From Parelaphostrongylus tenuis (taxonomy: Eukaryota > Nematoda > Chromadorea > Rhabditida > Metastrongylidae), in contig JAHQIW010003969.1 of the NCBI GenBank assembly GCA_019055375.1, positions 17,563 through 81,562 on the forward strand: a DNA stretch of 64,000 bases. The letters run 5' to 3'. The notes under the pieces were generated by a model that saw only the letters and a list, made by a program, of their open reading frames with translations, made no database searches and had not been told where the DNA came from. This document shows, one piece after another, positions 1 to 9,950 of the stretch (within the stretch, counting starts at the first letter, position 1; every line of letters begins with the position of its first letter). Position numbers and translations under genes: made by a program.

Positions 1-92
1 GCTCGGTTCAGTTGTTGTTGTGATCAATGTTGGCGCACGCAATAGATGCCTGCCCACGCGGACTATTTATCAATGTAGAGAGAAAAAGTAAC

Positions 93-290
93 CTATAATA
101 AACAATAATTGCACAACAAAACATCGATACCCATTAAAAATGTACAATAGCAGATCGACACCACATTGCGTAACACAGCGATTAATCGATGATCTCTAAT
201 GGTCCTATCAACCAATATCACAACAGTAATACGTCGATAAGTAATATGAAACCCAAGAATGCGGGAGACGTAAAACATAACATAGATCAC
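93..290 (-). other. Unrecognised ORF, mirrored in right arm
   Basis: A 65-codon open frame rich in hydrophobic residues (ILVDRTI near the middle, a Cys-rich tail). The mirrored sequence at about 45,330-45,540 is also open in the corresponding frame, including the VDRTI and LIAVLRNVVSI stretches. It could be an exon of a multi-pass membrane protein such as a nematode chemoreceptor, but no diagnostic motif is present. The shared reading frame may also be passive inheritance after duplication. Function unknown. Confidence 0.2.
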
Positions 291-397
291 CCATGAGGAG
301 CGATCTATCTAGTCAGTGTATTTGAAAACCGCATTGTGAAATGTGAGTTTGGATGAAGCAGAGAGCATTCCTCCGTTCTGAGGACTAACTATCACAA

Positions 398-1035
398 TGA
401 CCTTTATTTCGAGTGCTTTGTTTTAGACCACGCTCAAATTTCAATAGATTCTTTCATTATTATTTGAGCCAACTTGTCATGTGGTCTGGTAAGGGCTCTT
501 GTACAGCCCGATACACGTGTTTCGTCCTTACAGACTTGTCAGCCTGGCAAAACCCGTCGTCTTTCGATCTTTTTATAGTCAATTCTCTCGGAAGCCTTAC
601 ACTCCTTATAGAGAGTCATTGAAGACGAACGCTTTTACGCTCTATGTCAAGTGAAATTTTCACCTATCACAGAGTGTTGCGCACTCGATTGCTCTTTGGC
701 TGGTACTTTTATCATAATTATACCTTTATTTCGAGTGCTTTGTTTAGACCACGCTCAAATTTCAATGGTTTAAACAAAGCGCTCGAAATAAAGGTATAAT
801 TATGATAAAAGTATCAGCCGTGTGTAGGTGAAAATTTCACTTGACATAGAGTGTAAAACGTTCGTCTTCTTGTCTTCGATGACTCTCTATGAGGAGTGTA
901 AGGCTCGCGAGAGAACTGACTATAAAACGATCGAAAGACGACGGGTTTTGCCCGGCTGACGAATCTGTAAGGACGAAACACGTGTATCGGGCTGTACAAG
1001 AGCCCTTACCAGACCATATCACAATGACCATTAGA
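398..1035. mobile_element. Fold-back (palindromic) element, left copy
   Basis: Bases about 478-772 form one arm and about 773-1,022 the other. The arm starting GTCTGGTAAGGGCTCTTG returns inverted as CAAGAGCCCTTACCAGAC, and the inner part containing CCTTTATTTCGAGTG is inverted around a centre near 770. A further partial direct copy of the inner motif sits at 398-446. No transposase is encoded; the short open frames here are shadows of the palindrome. It resembles a non-autonomous fold-back or MITE-type DNA element and has a mirrored copy at 44,585-45,245. Confidence 0.8.
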
Positions 1036-1077
1036 TTAAAGCAGATTATCCACCATGAGTGGATTTTAGTTGGTAAA

Positions 1078-1374
1078 AACTATTGGATAAGGCCCACGGC
1101 GTTATCAAATCGTGAGAGATGCGCCATGCATTCGTCTTCATCTGAAATCGCTTGAGGTGACCGAGTGCATACCTGACTTTCGCAGTAGCTCATAGTGGCC
1201 CATTAATGTATCAAATTAGTGCTGCTATCTTCCGAACAAGTCTGGTAGCATTCACTGCGGGACATAAGGCATGGTGAGCCTTGAGAGTAGCTTTGAACCA
1301 CCAACCAGCGATTGATCATCCCTTTTATTCACTTATGTGTCTCAAAGCGCCTCTAACCACTGAGCCACACTCGC
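1078..1374 (-). mobile_element. tRNA-derived SINE, degenerate
   Basis: Read on the minus strand it begins GTGTGGCTCAGTGGTTAGAG, a Pol III A-box-like tRNA head, followed by the family body (a GGTACCAGACTTGT-like block, GCAGCACTGACT-like block, CACCTCAAGCGA block and a TTTGATAAAGCT-like tail). The B box is damaged. The mirrored copy is at 44,262-44,545. This is an older member than the SINEs at 7,315 and 38,534. Confidence 0.7.
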
Positions 1375-1379
1375 TTTTT

Positions 1380-1854
1380 TCTAAATTATGATAGATTGAA
1401 ACTTACGATTGTAACGACTATGTAGTCTCACTGTCAAGCAACAGAGTTAGAATATGAAATGCACTGGCGCTTTCTCTAATTTGAAAAGTCCATCATGTGT
1501 TTTTTTCAATGTTTTCCATGTAATTATGTTATTATACTACGGTGATGGAATCGTCTCAATTGTGGACACGGATATGCATGATTCGTACTTTTACTAAACT
1601 ATGTTTTGCTAAACGAGCAAATGATCGAATTCCACGAATGTTGAGAAACAGATGATTTGGTAGAATTCTGTATTGCATTAGATTTAGAACAATGGTTTTT
1701 CCAGCGCCTACCATAAATGTCGGTGTTGCTCCAAAGACTTTTCCCATGCATCTGCTGTTGTCTACGTAATCGTCTCCACTGGGATAGTGCGCTAGTCATG
1801 TAGATTACACACCAACAGTGACGAGCTTAAGTTTCAGAAAGGCTGAGTGATGGA
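1380..1854. other. No recognisable gene
   Basis: AT-rich sequence between the SINE and the CAP-gene remnant, mirrored at about 43,800-44,240. A 63-codon minus-strand frame (1,556-1,747) contains GAGKT, which superficially recalls a P-loop. The frame is short and unsupported in the mirror copy (stops and changed residues), so I do not call a gene. Confidence 0.5.
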
Positions 1855-2636
1855 GAAGTAACACGACTTGCTATGATGACTTACGGTAATAAGAGCGTTA
1901 AGATTGCAAAAATAAAATGCGCATCGAAACTTGGTCGTTGTTGCGTTAGCTTCCTAAAAGTCTCATATTTGCTCTTCAATGATACTCTGAGCTGATTCGC
2001 TGAAAGTAAAGTAGGGTAGATTGCTTATTTTATTCGTCTATACGCTTAGCCTGTCAACGCCAGTTGAATTAAAGCGTTTTGTCACCTACGGAGTGTTTGT
2101 GATCAGTCTCACACAAATACGTCACCGTTCAGCATCGTTTATTGCTACTAACTCTCACCAATCTTAACCAAGCATTGTTACAACTAATGAAGAATGGGAT
2201 TTCCAATGAGTTTTCTTGACTGTCATTAGATTTTTAAAAAACTTGGTGAAGTGGTTTCTTATTTTCAACAAGATGTCTACTTGATAGTGAAAAAGTGATG
2301 TTCTAGAATCAAGCTAACTGAAGTATCTCATGCAATTGGTTCACAGAACTCAGTTGCATTCAATAATGATTTCTTTTTAATATTCTTGCTGTTCTTATGG
2401 GTTCAAGAAGGCATACTTCTGACAAGTGATAAGATAAACATCGCTATAACTCATTATACTCATGACTTTGGCATGTTGGAAGAGGATAAGTTGGAGCTTT
2501 AGAGTCCGTTGTAAACAGTGATGCTGTTGATGTTGGCAACGTTATGGAAGTCGGGATCGCTTGCGTAGTTGCAATTCAATATAGCGTTCTTGAGAGAGTC
2601 ACTTTCCAACGCGCAGTTGTGCTTTTTCAGGATCAT
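1855..2636 (-). pseudogene. CAP-domain (SCP/TAPS) gene fragment
   Basis: Two exon-like pieces on the minus strand. The upstream one (2,499-2,636) encodes MILKKHNCALESDSLKNA followed by a second Cys, matching the CAP-family helix pattern M-x4-Y/H-x-C-x-LE-x2-A-x3-A-x3-C, then stops. The downstream one (about 1,855-1,937) encodes TKFRCAFYFCNLNAL, the counterpart of the KLGCAxxxC motif near the CAP C-terminus. CAP proteins are secreted cysteine-rich proteins that are greatly expanded in hookworms. The signal-peptide exon and other parts are missing, and an RTE lies directly upstream (2,685-5,352), so the gene looks dead. Family assignment is by motif only. Confidence 0.5.
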
Positions 2637-2684
2637 GAAAATTAATTTCTTCGCAGAATGGAAGCAGTTTTGTTGTTATTATAA

Positions 2685-5352
2685 CCTGTATCACCTGTCG
2701 TCCCGTTGATCTTCGAGTGACTCGAGCGGTACCAACAGCACTTCCATTTTTCCTTATCGCGTGCAAGAGCATCCCAGTGGGTCATCCTCGCTTTGGGGAT
2801 TCGATGACCATCATATCTTCTTCTATAGTTTTCGTGAAGAAATCGGATCAAGGGGTGGGTCGATTACCTGTAGAGTGCTTGATGTCCTGAGGAACCCAGT
2901 CGGAATCGACTCTCGTCCACAGTTGTCGTTGAACCGCATCACTTGTCCGGCCCACCTTATTTTCGATATTTTTGTGTGCAGAACAGCGTCTCTGGTTTTC
3001 GATCGTTGACGTAAGTCGGAACATCGAATCTTTTCTCTCATTTGCGAGATACGGGATACTCCTAGCATCGACCTTTCAACTGCGCATTCGATATCGCCTA
3101 GTGATCTTTCATCCTACCTACGTAACGACCAGGCTTCTGCTGCATACGTTAGGGCAGGAATAATCGTCGAGTCGAAAAGGTGGGCACGGAGTCGCATGTT
3201 CTTAGTCCTCATCATGTTCATTTCATGATTCAAATAGACGTAACTGGAGCATTCGGAGATGTTCGTTCCGTTGAGCGTAAATGAGGCATTCAATACCCAT
3301 CCGTTCCTCAAGAACATCGTTTTCGTTAAATTTAGTTGATGATTGACCTTTCCCACAGCGGTTGTCGAAATCGGTCAACATTCGTTCCGCTTGGCTGATG
3401 CATGGTGTTATGAGGATGGCATCATCAGCAAAACGAAGATGATTTAATTGCCGACCGTCAATTTTCACTCCCATATGGTCCCATTCTAATGTTCGCAAGA
3501 CGTTTTGCCGGGTGGCAGTGAATAGTTTTGGCGAAACTGTATCGCAATGTCGAACCTCTCTTCTTACGTCGGTAGTGATATTGTTGTAGAATGCAGATAT
3601 TTTGGTTGTGAAATCTTTAAAAAGCTCACGAATGATTTTTTTTCCGATTTTCTCTATAGCCCTTCTGGAAGCTGTAAATATTCTGTCAGGGCAATGGAGT
3701 GCAATCATCTTGGTCTTACAATTGGCGAAGCCTCGCTGGGCTTTGCGAATGCTCTTCCCAGCTTCTGCAGCTTCTGCCATCACTGCTGCTCGTCTCTCTT
3801 TGAGGTCTTCTATTATCTTTCTCTACAGCGTTTCGCAAGTTATGACGTGAGGTTTCGGTTGCCTCTAGCTCGTGTGGTTCAACGTTGACGTACCAACTCC
3901 AATGTCAGCGGAGACAAGCGTCTCTTCGTGACCCTGGGACCCTCGGCTCTCATAGTGCTAAGGTGAAGATATTCAACGCCGATCGTATTCTTCGTCGATG
4001 CTGTCGACAACGGTATCTTCTCAAGAGACGACTAATGATTTGAACACATCCCAGTTCATTAGTTCTGGGACTTCGTTGTCTGAATTTAACGGCTTTCTCT
4101 CCTTATCGCGGAAATACGGAACGTTGCGCTAAGTATGAGATGGTCTGATCCCGTATAGAACTTAGGAACAACAGCAACATCGGTCAGGCAAATCCTTCGA
4201 TTTACTAAGATGTGATCTATTTCTTTATGGTACTCTCCATTGGGAGACTTCCACGTCCGTCGTTTAGAGTGAGGCTTTTGGAATTGTGAGCTACCATGGA
4301 TCGTGTGGGTCGTCACGATAAACTCAGATAGCCTTTGACCTTGTTTATTCCATTCTAGTCCATGGGTCCCAATGTGACGTTCTTCAGACGTTCTGCAGAC
4401 GTTCTTCTAGGTCCAATTTTTGCATCAAAATCCCCGACAATGGCCTTGAAGAACGTGTGATCTTCTCTGAAGAATTTATCGAGGTCCATATAGAACACTT
4501 CGACGTCGTCTTCGTCATAGTTTGATGTAGGTGTGTAAGCAACGAAAACGGTCAAAGCCGGCATTGGATCTCATTGTTTCAAACGTAATCGACCGATACG
4601 GGTTGTTAGTTATTCAAACGAATCAATGTTCACAGTCGAATTCGATTTGACGAGGACGCCAACGTCGCCGACACCTCTGCTATCGCATGTTCCAAGAAAC
4701 AGTTCTTCTCCGGTGTTATAAACAGCTTGAAAAGGTTGGCGTCCTCTCGTCTCAGCCAGCCCAGTGACGTCCGTACCTTATCCTTCTTGCTTGAATCAAT
4801 AGATCTTCTACAGCGGTTTCGTAAGCAAGAGTTCTTGCATTGTAGGCCAGATCGTCATTTTAGTCCTTTTCGATCTTGGCAACCTAATTAGGCCTTGAGA
4901 TTTTAGCAGCCTCTCTGTACTCGTCCTACATGGCGCTGCCGTACCAGAGGCTCTTTTGAGATCAGGGAGTGAGGCCTATATTTGTTACTGTTTTTGGCAT
5001 TGTGATACCCAAGGTATAGCTTGCTAGGCTCTAAACGTGGAGACTGGGTACTCGCGAGTAGCTTGCCAGTCTATCTCGGAGGTGCGGGAGGAGCTTATTT
5101 GTTGGAGGCGACTCCTAACCGCCTACCATGTACTTCCCAGCAGCTTGATTGCAGGCTTTTGGCCGACTTGACTCGTAGAAATAGAGTCACTTTGGCGATG
5201 CACAAACAGGGAGCTCATCCCCTGAATCCACCTGCGTCTCTGGGAACCACACGGTCGCTTTTGGTTCGCGTTTATTCCGCTATTCGCCACCTGGGGACGC
5301 GCCACGTGCCCTCGTGACTAACCGGCTGGATCGCTCAAAGAGGGAGGACCGT
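2685..5352 (-). mobile_element. RTE-clade retrotransposon, deleted copy
   Basis: Minus-strand copy of the element seen best at 60,645-64,000. The 3' end carries the tail CCTGTATCACCTGTCG (complement) at 2,685-2,700, and the 5' end at about 5,352 coincides with the start of the other copies (CGGnCCTCCCTCTTTGAG). Apurinic-type endonuclease pieces lie at 4,086-4,564, and RT pieces around 3,223-3,783 include the FADD-box region as FADDAILIT. It is only 2.67 kb because the segment from just after AIEKI to IRELFKDF is missing; that removes RT motif A with its catalytic Asp. Frameshifts and stops are numerous. Not functional. Confidence 0.92.
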
Positions 5353-5359
5353 GGTGTTG

Positions 5360-7304
5360 CATAATTATTTGCTCACCAAATAACTCATGTTGCTTGCTTT
5401 CGGGTAGTTAACTCGCTTACAACTGCTGGTCTTTTATTCAAAAGAGAGTTTTGGTTTCAAGGCACTTACATTGTTATGATATTCAATCTCCCACATACTG
5501 ATGGCAAAACGTGAAAATTAGTGGATCAATCTGCAAGCACACTTTTTATTATTGTTCTCGTCTTCGGCAGTTTTTTGCAACTCGCTCGCCGTGCTTGAAC
5601 TATGATAAAGAGGTGCTTCGTTATATTGGCATAGCTAGCTGAAGGTAAAAAAACTTTTTTCCTCTGAACTTTTCTAGCGCCATGTAGCACTTTCTTCGTT
5701 TTTGAATAGGAAGTTTCTGTTCCATTGCCAGATATGCTCTAAAGAAGGACTTGCCTTTTCCATTAATACGATTTGTTGTGAGGAAGATTTATGTGTAAAT
5801 ATTTTCCTAGCTCATAAACAATGTCAAGACTAATATAATCTAGAGCGCTTGTCTCTATCGTCCACCCATAAAACGTGTGACTAGATAATCACGTTTCAAG
5901 CCGTTGGATCATTTGTCTGATTACGATACGACCTCTCATCATATCCAGGGTGAGGAGCTCAGCATTCGATCTGAACATCTCTGAACGTTTCACGCTTTGA
6001 TTCAACCATTGTGTGAGGACTTTGTTTTTTCACTAAGTGTGTCAAAATATCGTAATCGATTCAAATTTTCCTTAATTTCGGTGATGGTTAAATCAAGACC
6101 TTTTCAGTGAGTGCAAGAGAGCGTTAGGAAGGCGTCAAGGTACATCTTGCTCACTGGAGAGCCATATCACCAACAATTTTACTATTCCCACACCTTCAAT
6201 ATAATTATTACAGTGTTAAATTTAAAGCCTACGGATCACTCAAACTAAATCATAAAGTAAATTAGTGTTGAGACAGAGATTTTGGTTACTCACTTGTAGA
6301 TAATAACTTGGAAGAGTTAATTGACTACTTAACGAGTCAGTTGACCAATCACTAAAACCATCACTTCAGTTCAAATGATATGAATCATGGGTAAATCTAA
6401 GTTTCAAAGCTTTTCTTTACTACATTCTGTATATCTGATTGTCTCTTGATTGGTCGAAAACACTTCAATGTAGTACGGGAGAGGGTGGGGGGTGAACAAG
6501 CCTAAAAAAACGTTCTTCTGCAATTAATCGTTTATGAAATCAATTGTCTATAATTATTTTCCCAACTTTCTGCGGCTAGGATTTGTTTTTCGTGTCTGAT
6601 TACGATGTACAGTTGATGATTCATTCTCTGTCAATGCCTTCCAATCGGTAAAGGAGCCTGACGTCTTCTACCGGTGAGCTCAGCCGAGAATAAATCATAA
6701 CATTATTTTATCGTCTTGGTACCAATATCAGCAAGATGTCAAATCACTTAACCCTAAGAGTAGGCGACTATCTAGTGTACTGAAGACCTGAGTAAGGCTC
6801 CAGCAGGCTGACACTGAAACTCCAGGAAATAAAGTTAGCTCATCCGCTTCAATTTCTGTTTCAGCGTCCCACACATTCGGTGCACCCGTCTACGACGTCG
6901 GACGGCGAGTCGAGTGATTGGCTATTAGATTTCGTGTTCAACGTGCCTTACTCGAAAAGAGCAAATCGAACACGTTCACGGCACAACATGGAGATTACTT
7001 CTTGCTTCGTACTTTTAAATCAGAACAGTCCTTTCAAACGTTGATTAAACTCACTTTTTGATTTCACCAGATTTCTTGTGATCGCCCTGGACAACGAAAA
7101 CAGAAAGGCGGACACGACAGCCACAGGACGAAAATCACGTAATGACGAAGGGTGGTTTCGATACGAGATGTCGAAGACATCGAGTTTTTCGTAGGTCCAA
7201 CAGTCTCACAGCTGTACATTTTGCAACGTATCCTATCACTACTCGTGCCTAGTTTTTTGCCCTGATTCTGGTATCAGAAAAAAATCAACATTATTAATCG
7301 CTAT
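5360..7304. other. No gene seen
   Basis: AT-rich intergenic-like DNA, conserved in mirror form at about 37,910-40,190 apart from the SINE insertion there. The short open frames are not shared between the two arms as coding sequence. It contains the empty SINE target TAAATCATAA at 6,691-6,700. I see no protein motif, RNA gene or further mobile element. Confidence 0.6.
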
Positions 7305-7314
7305 TCATCAATTT

Positions 7315-7626
7315 ATGAGGGGCGCAAGTGGCGGAGTGGTTAGAGGTGTTATGCGTTGCACACGAGGTTGATGGTTCGATCTCGCGATCATGGCTCACTA
7401 AGCCATTCATGTCTCCGTGGTCGCTAAGTTGGTTTCACACTAGTCTCAGACTTGTCAGGGAGGGTAAGCAGCACCGACTCGCTACAGCGGGAGGCCACCG
7501 CGAGTCATTGTAAAGGCCAGATAGGCCATTCAATCACCTCAAACGAAGTTAAAAATTGAAGGCGAATGCATGACACATCCCTCAGGGATTAGTCAACACC
7601 GCGAGTTTTATCCTTTGTCTTTTTAA
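7315..7626 (+). mobile_element. tRNA-derived SINE with target-site duplication
   Basis: Head: GTGGCGGAGTGGTTAGAGGT (A box) and GGTTCGATCTC (B box), about 40 bases apart as in a tRNA gene. It is followed by a unique body (GGTCGCTAAGTTGG, AAGCAGCACCGACTCG, CGCGAGTCATTGTAAAGGCC, CACCTCAAACGAAG) and a pyrimidine-rich tail TATCCTTTGTCTTTTTAA. The 10-base TCATCAATTT flanks it at 7,305-7,314 and 7,627-7,636, a plausible target-site duplication. The open frame across it is not a gene. The mirror copy in the right arm is at 37,610-37,905. Confidence 0.88.
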
Positions 7627-7639
7627 TCATCAATTTGTA

Positions 7640-8340
7640 CAGCTGGTGAGAGCAGTAGAACGTGTCATCATATAATTAAATAGAAGATTTGTCTAGAAAA
7701 AAGGCACTTCCACAAATTCGTATTCGGAGATTTTAATGACGAATGATGTAGTGATAATTGTCATAGAAATTTCAATTTCAAATTGGTATGCAGGATGTTC
7801 CTCGCATGAAATCTATTATTTAAAGCGAAAAATAGAATCATTACGTGAAAATAAGGGTCTCATAACGGCTCGACTCATGCAGAGATTGGACACATTTTTG
7901 AATTTAGAAAGGGTGGTTCTGCGAACCTTGCTCAAAAATTCAAGTTGTTCAAAGGCATTGCTTGTAAGAGAATTTAATTGAGCTTGATTTTACAGCGATG
8001 AACCTAAGCTGATAAGAAATAAATTGATAACGTGTTTACAAAGATTTGACGTGTACGTCGAAACGTGACTGAGATAGGAGAGAAGTTTGACATTTACTAT
8101 CCAATTTCGCTTCAGTGAACTACACAGCCTTTTTTAAGCACTTTGTATATAGTAAGCCGATAGGTTACGACTGAAAACGATCAGTGTAAATGGAATCAAC
8201 TACTAAAGGCGTTCTCTTTAACTAATCATTTACAAAATCGTCTCTCGCAGCTGATAGAGTTTGTGAACATGCACGCTGAAGTACGATGACAAAACGCATC
8301 ACCTGGATGTAAGGTAGTAAGTCAACAAAATCACTATAAA
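7640..8340 (+). repeat. Four-copy repeat block next to PLE tail
   Basis: Non-coding block containing GACGTGTACGTCGAAACGTG. Near-identical sequence recurs reverse-complemented in the 14,700-15,110 block and, with more differences, at 36,900-37,580. A much more diverged version appears at about 33,000-33,660 (GAACGTATACGTCTGAACGTG). The 81-codon frame at 7,736-7,981 is kept in the 37,250-37,501 mirror but not in the diverged copy, so I do not treat it as a gene. Confidence 0.6.
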
Positions 8341-8341
8341 A

Positions 8342-9475
8342 AGTGCAAATAAACTTAACCGAGACCGGCTACATAACAAAGTGGTACCGAAAGCCAAGTA
8401 ATAAGAATATCCTAGTTCACTATCTCTCTTCTCATCCCTCACATACGAAAAATTCGTTAGTAAAAACATGTTTCGAACAGCAGCCAATGCATGTACCGGG
8501 AGGAGCAGGAAGTAGAATCCGTGAAACTGGCGCTGGAAATAGCCACTTCTAATGTAATACGAATTTGTAGCCCCTCGGCTTAGGTTTAGAGGAAATAATG
8601 CGCCTCCGAACGAAAACTTAGTTGAAAGGAAAGTCCCGTTTATCCTCCCGTTCTATTCAAATGAGATTAGTACAGCTATAGAACGATGTTTGAAAAGAGC
8701 GGGCTTAGAGCAATCGGTGGCCATTATTGAAATACCACCGAATGCTCTAAAACGCCAACTAGTTCGCAACCGCTTATATGACCGTCTCTGTATGATGAAT
8801 GATTGTAAAATATGTCCTAACGGCAGAGACGGTGATTGCATGAGCGTAGGTACAGTCTACCTAATCTCTTGCAAAGCGTGTAGTGATAAATACGTTGGCG
8901 AAACGGGTAGGCCGCTCTATGCACGCATAGAAGAACACCTAGCTGACAAGCGTCTTAATAGACAAAACACCCCGCTAGGGACGCATAGAGCACAGAAGCA
9001 CGACGGAGTTGATTTTGAGATCGAAGTCACCATCCTTGCGCAGGAGCAAAAAATATCAGCGCGAAAGATCTTGAAGCATTTTGGATTAATACGACCAATC
9101 CAACCATAAACCGCAGGGAGGAATGCCTTGTTAACACTCGTGATATGAGCCAGTATATAAGACTGTTGTTTTGATGGGTAGGGTGCATTACGAACCTATG
9201 TGATCTCTCTTGCCGGTGATCTCCACTTGGATCATCCAGTGGAACACATATAAAAAGCGGTGAGTATGTTAAGTGTTGATTTTTGCTTGATGCGATTGAA
9301 ATCTAGGTCTGGTGATTTTCTCTAAAGAAGTAATGGAGGTGTTTGACTGATTGTATTGCAAACATTTTGACCTTTCCAGGCTCTGAAGAAGGCGAACTGC
9401 CGAAACGTCAGCTATCGAATAAAGTTTAATGTAACACCTCGTGTTCTGCTCAAAGAAGAAAATCAAGAATCAAAA
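8342..9475 (+). mobile_element. Penelope-like element, 3' part (GIY-YIG)
   Basis: 5'-truncated Penelope-like retroelement. Codons from 8,343 give the RT thumb-type stretch TKWYRKPSNKNILVHYLSS. After a decayed linker, the frame from 8,690 encodes IERCLKRAG-type sequence and then a GIY-YIG endonuclease core: YLISCKACSDKYVGETGRPL, with a downstream EEHLADKR helix. A one-base loss near 9,075 breaks the end of the frame (the 15,180 copy reads LEAFWINTT there). PLEs use RT plus GIY-YIG for retroposition. The 3' untranslated region contains a hammerhead-like motif at 9,379-9,413. From 8,635 on this copy is almost identical to 15,120-15,960. Confidence 0.88.
9379..9413 (+). ncRNA. Hammerhead-ribozyme-like motif in PLE 3' end
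   Basis: The order of conserved boxes fits a minimal hammerhead: stem I strand GGCT (9,379-9,382), CTGAAGA (9,383-9,389), stem II GGC-GAACT-GCC (9,391-9,401), GAAA (9,402-9,405), C, the NUH cleavage triplet GTC (9,407-9,409), then AGCT (9,410-9,413), which pairs with GGCT. Stem III would be the self-complementary ACGT and so could form only between two copies, as in dimeric hammerheads. PLEs in other animals are known to carry hammerhead motifs; activity here is inference. Confidence 0.6.
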
Positions 9476-9544
9476 AATAATTTTTCTACGTAATGGAAAG
9501 TATCGAATAACATCAACTGAAGTATCAGTCCATCAACGCTGAGC

Positions 9545-9950
9545 GATGTTGCCAGCAACTGGACAGTTGCAGTCAAGCATCGTCCACATCACCACCGTCG
9601 CCGAGTCATTTTGCTTCGAGACAATGCAAAGCAACACTTTGCCAAGAAAACAAGGAAGAAGATGAGCGATTTGAGCTGAGAGCACTTGGATCATTTGCCT
9701 TATTCGCCAGATCTGCCTCTATCGGATTTCCATCTCTTCAAATCATTTGCACATGAAGAAGTTTCGAGACATCAATCTTTGCGTCGAGAAATGGCTGGTT
9801 TGGTTTGCATCGAAGATTAACAAATAAGCGCTGAACTGATTTGTTGCTAGAGCGTTGGCAGAATTGCATCCGGCAGACGAAGAATACTTCGATGATGTTA
9901 TTTGATAATCTCGATTACTTGGAAAGATTAATTTGAATTTTTGGACCAAA
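9545..9950 (+). pseudogene. mariner transposase C-terminal remnant
   Basis: Frame from about 9,600 reads VILLRDNAKQHFAKKTRKKM, a stop, then HLPYSPDLPLSDFHLFKSF. This matches the second catalytic Asp block (LHDNArPH) and third Asp block (PYSPDLAPSDYHLF) of mariner DD34D transposases. Further on, in another frame near 9,850, RWQNCI matches the LPeRWqkCI block at the C-terminus. Stops (9,680 region, TAA after VCIED) and a frameshift make it a pseudogene. No terminal inverted repeat was identified. It abuts the truncated end of the PLE. Confidence 0.8.

Larger units (their letters stand above)
1..8560. repeat. Left arm of giant inverted duplication
   Basis: This stretch reads as the reverse complement of about 36,690-45,618. 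Matching anchors include the tract near 20-50 with 45,570-45,610, the RTE 3' end near 2,690 with 42,930, the RTE 5' end near 5,000 with 40,555, and the SINE near 7,330 with 37,895. The coordinate sums are 45,620, 45,555 and, after the extra SINE in the right arm, 45,225, so alignment is collinear with small indels. In about 245 bases around 6,900-7,145 I count roughly 15 differences. The match persists to base 1, so the true outer end may lie outside the window. Confidence 0.93.

Noticed and set aside
1599..1747. GAGKT in a short minus-strand frame, like a P-loop
   Set aside because: The frame is only 63 codons, lacks other ATPase motifs, and is broken in the mirrored copy near 43,870-44,050.
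7328..7513. 61-codon ORF over the SINE
   Set aside because: It is the tRNA-like head and body of the SINE read as protein.
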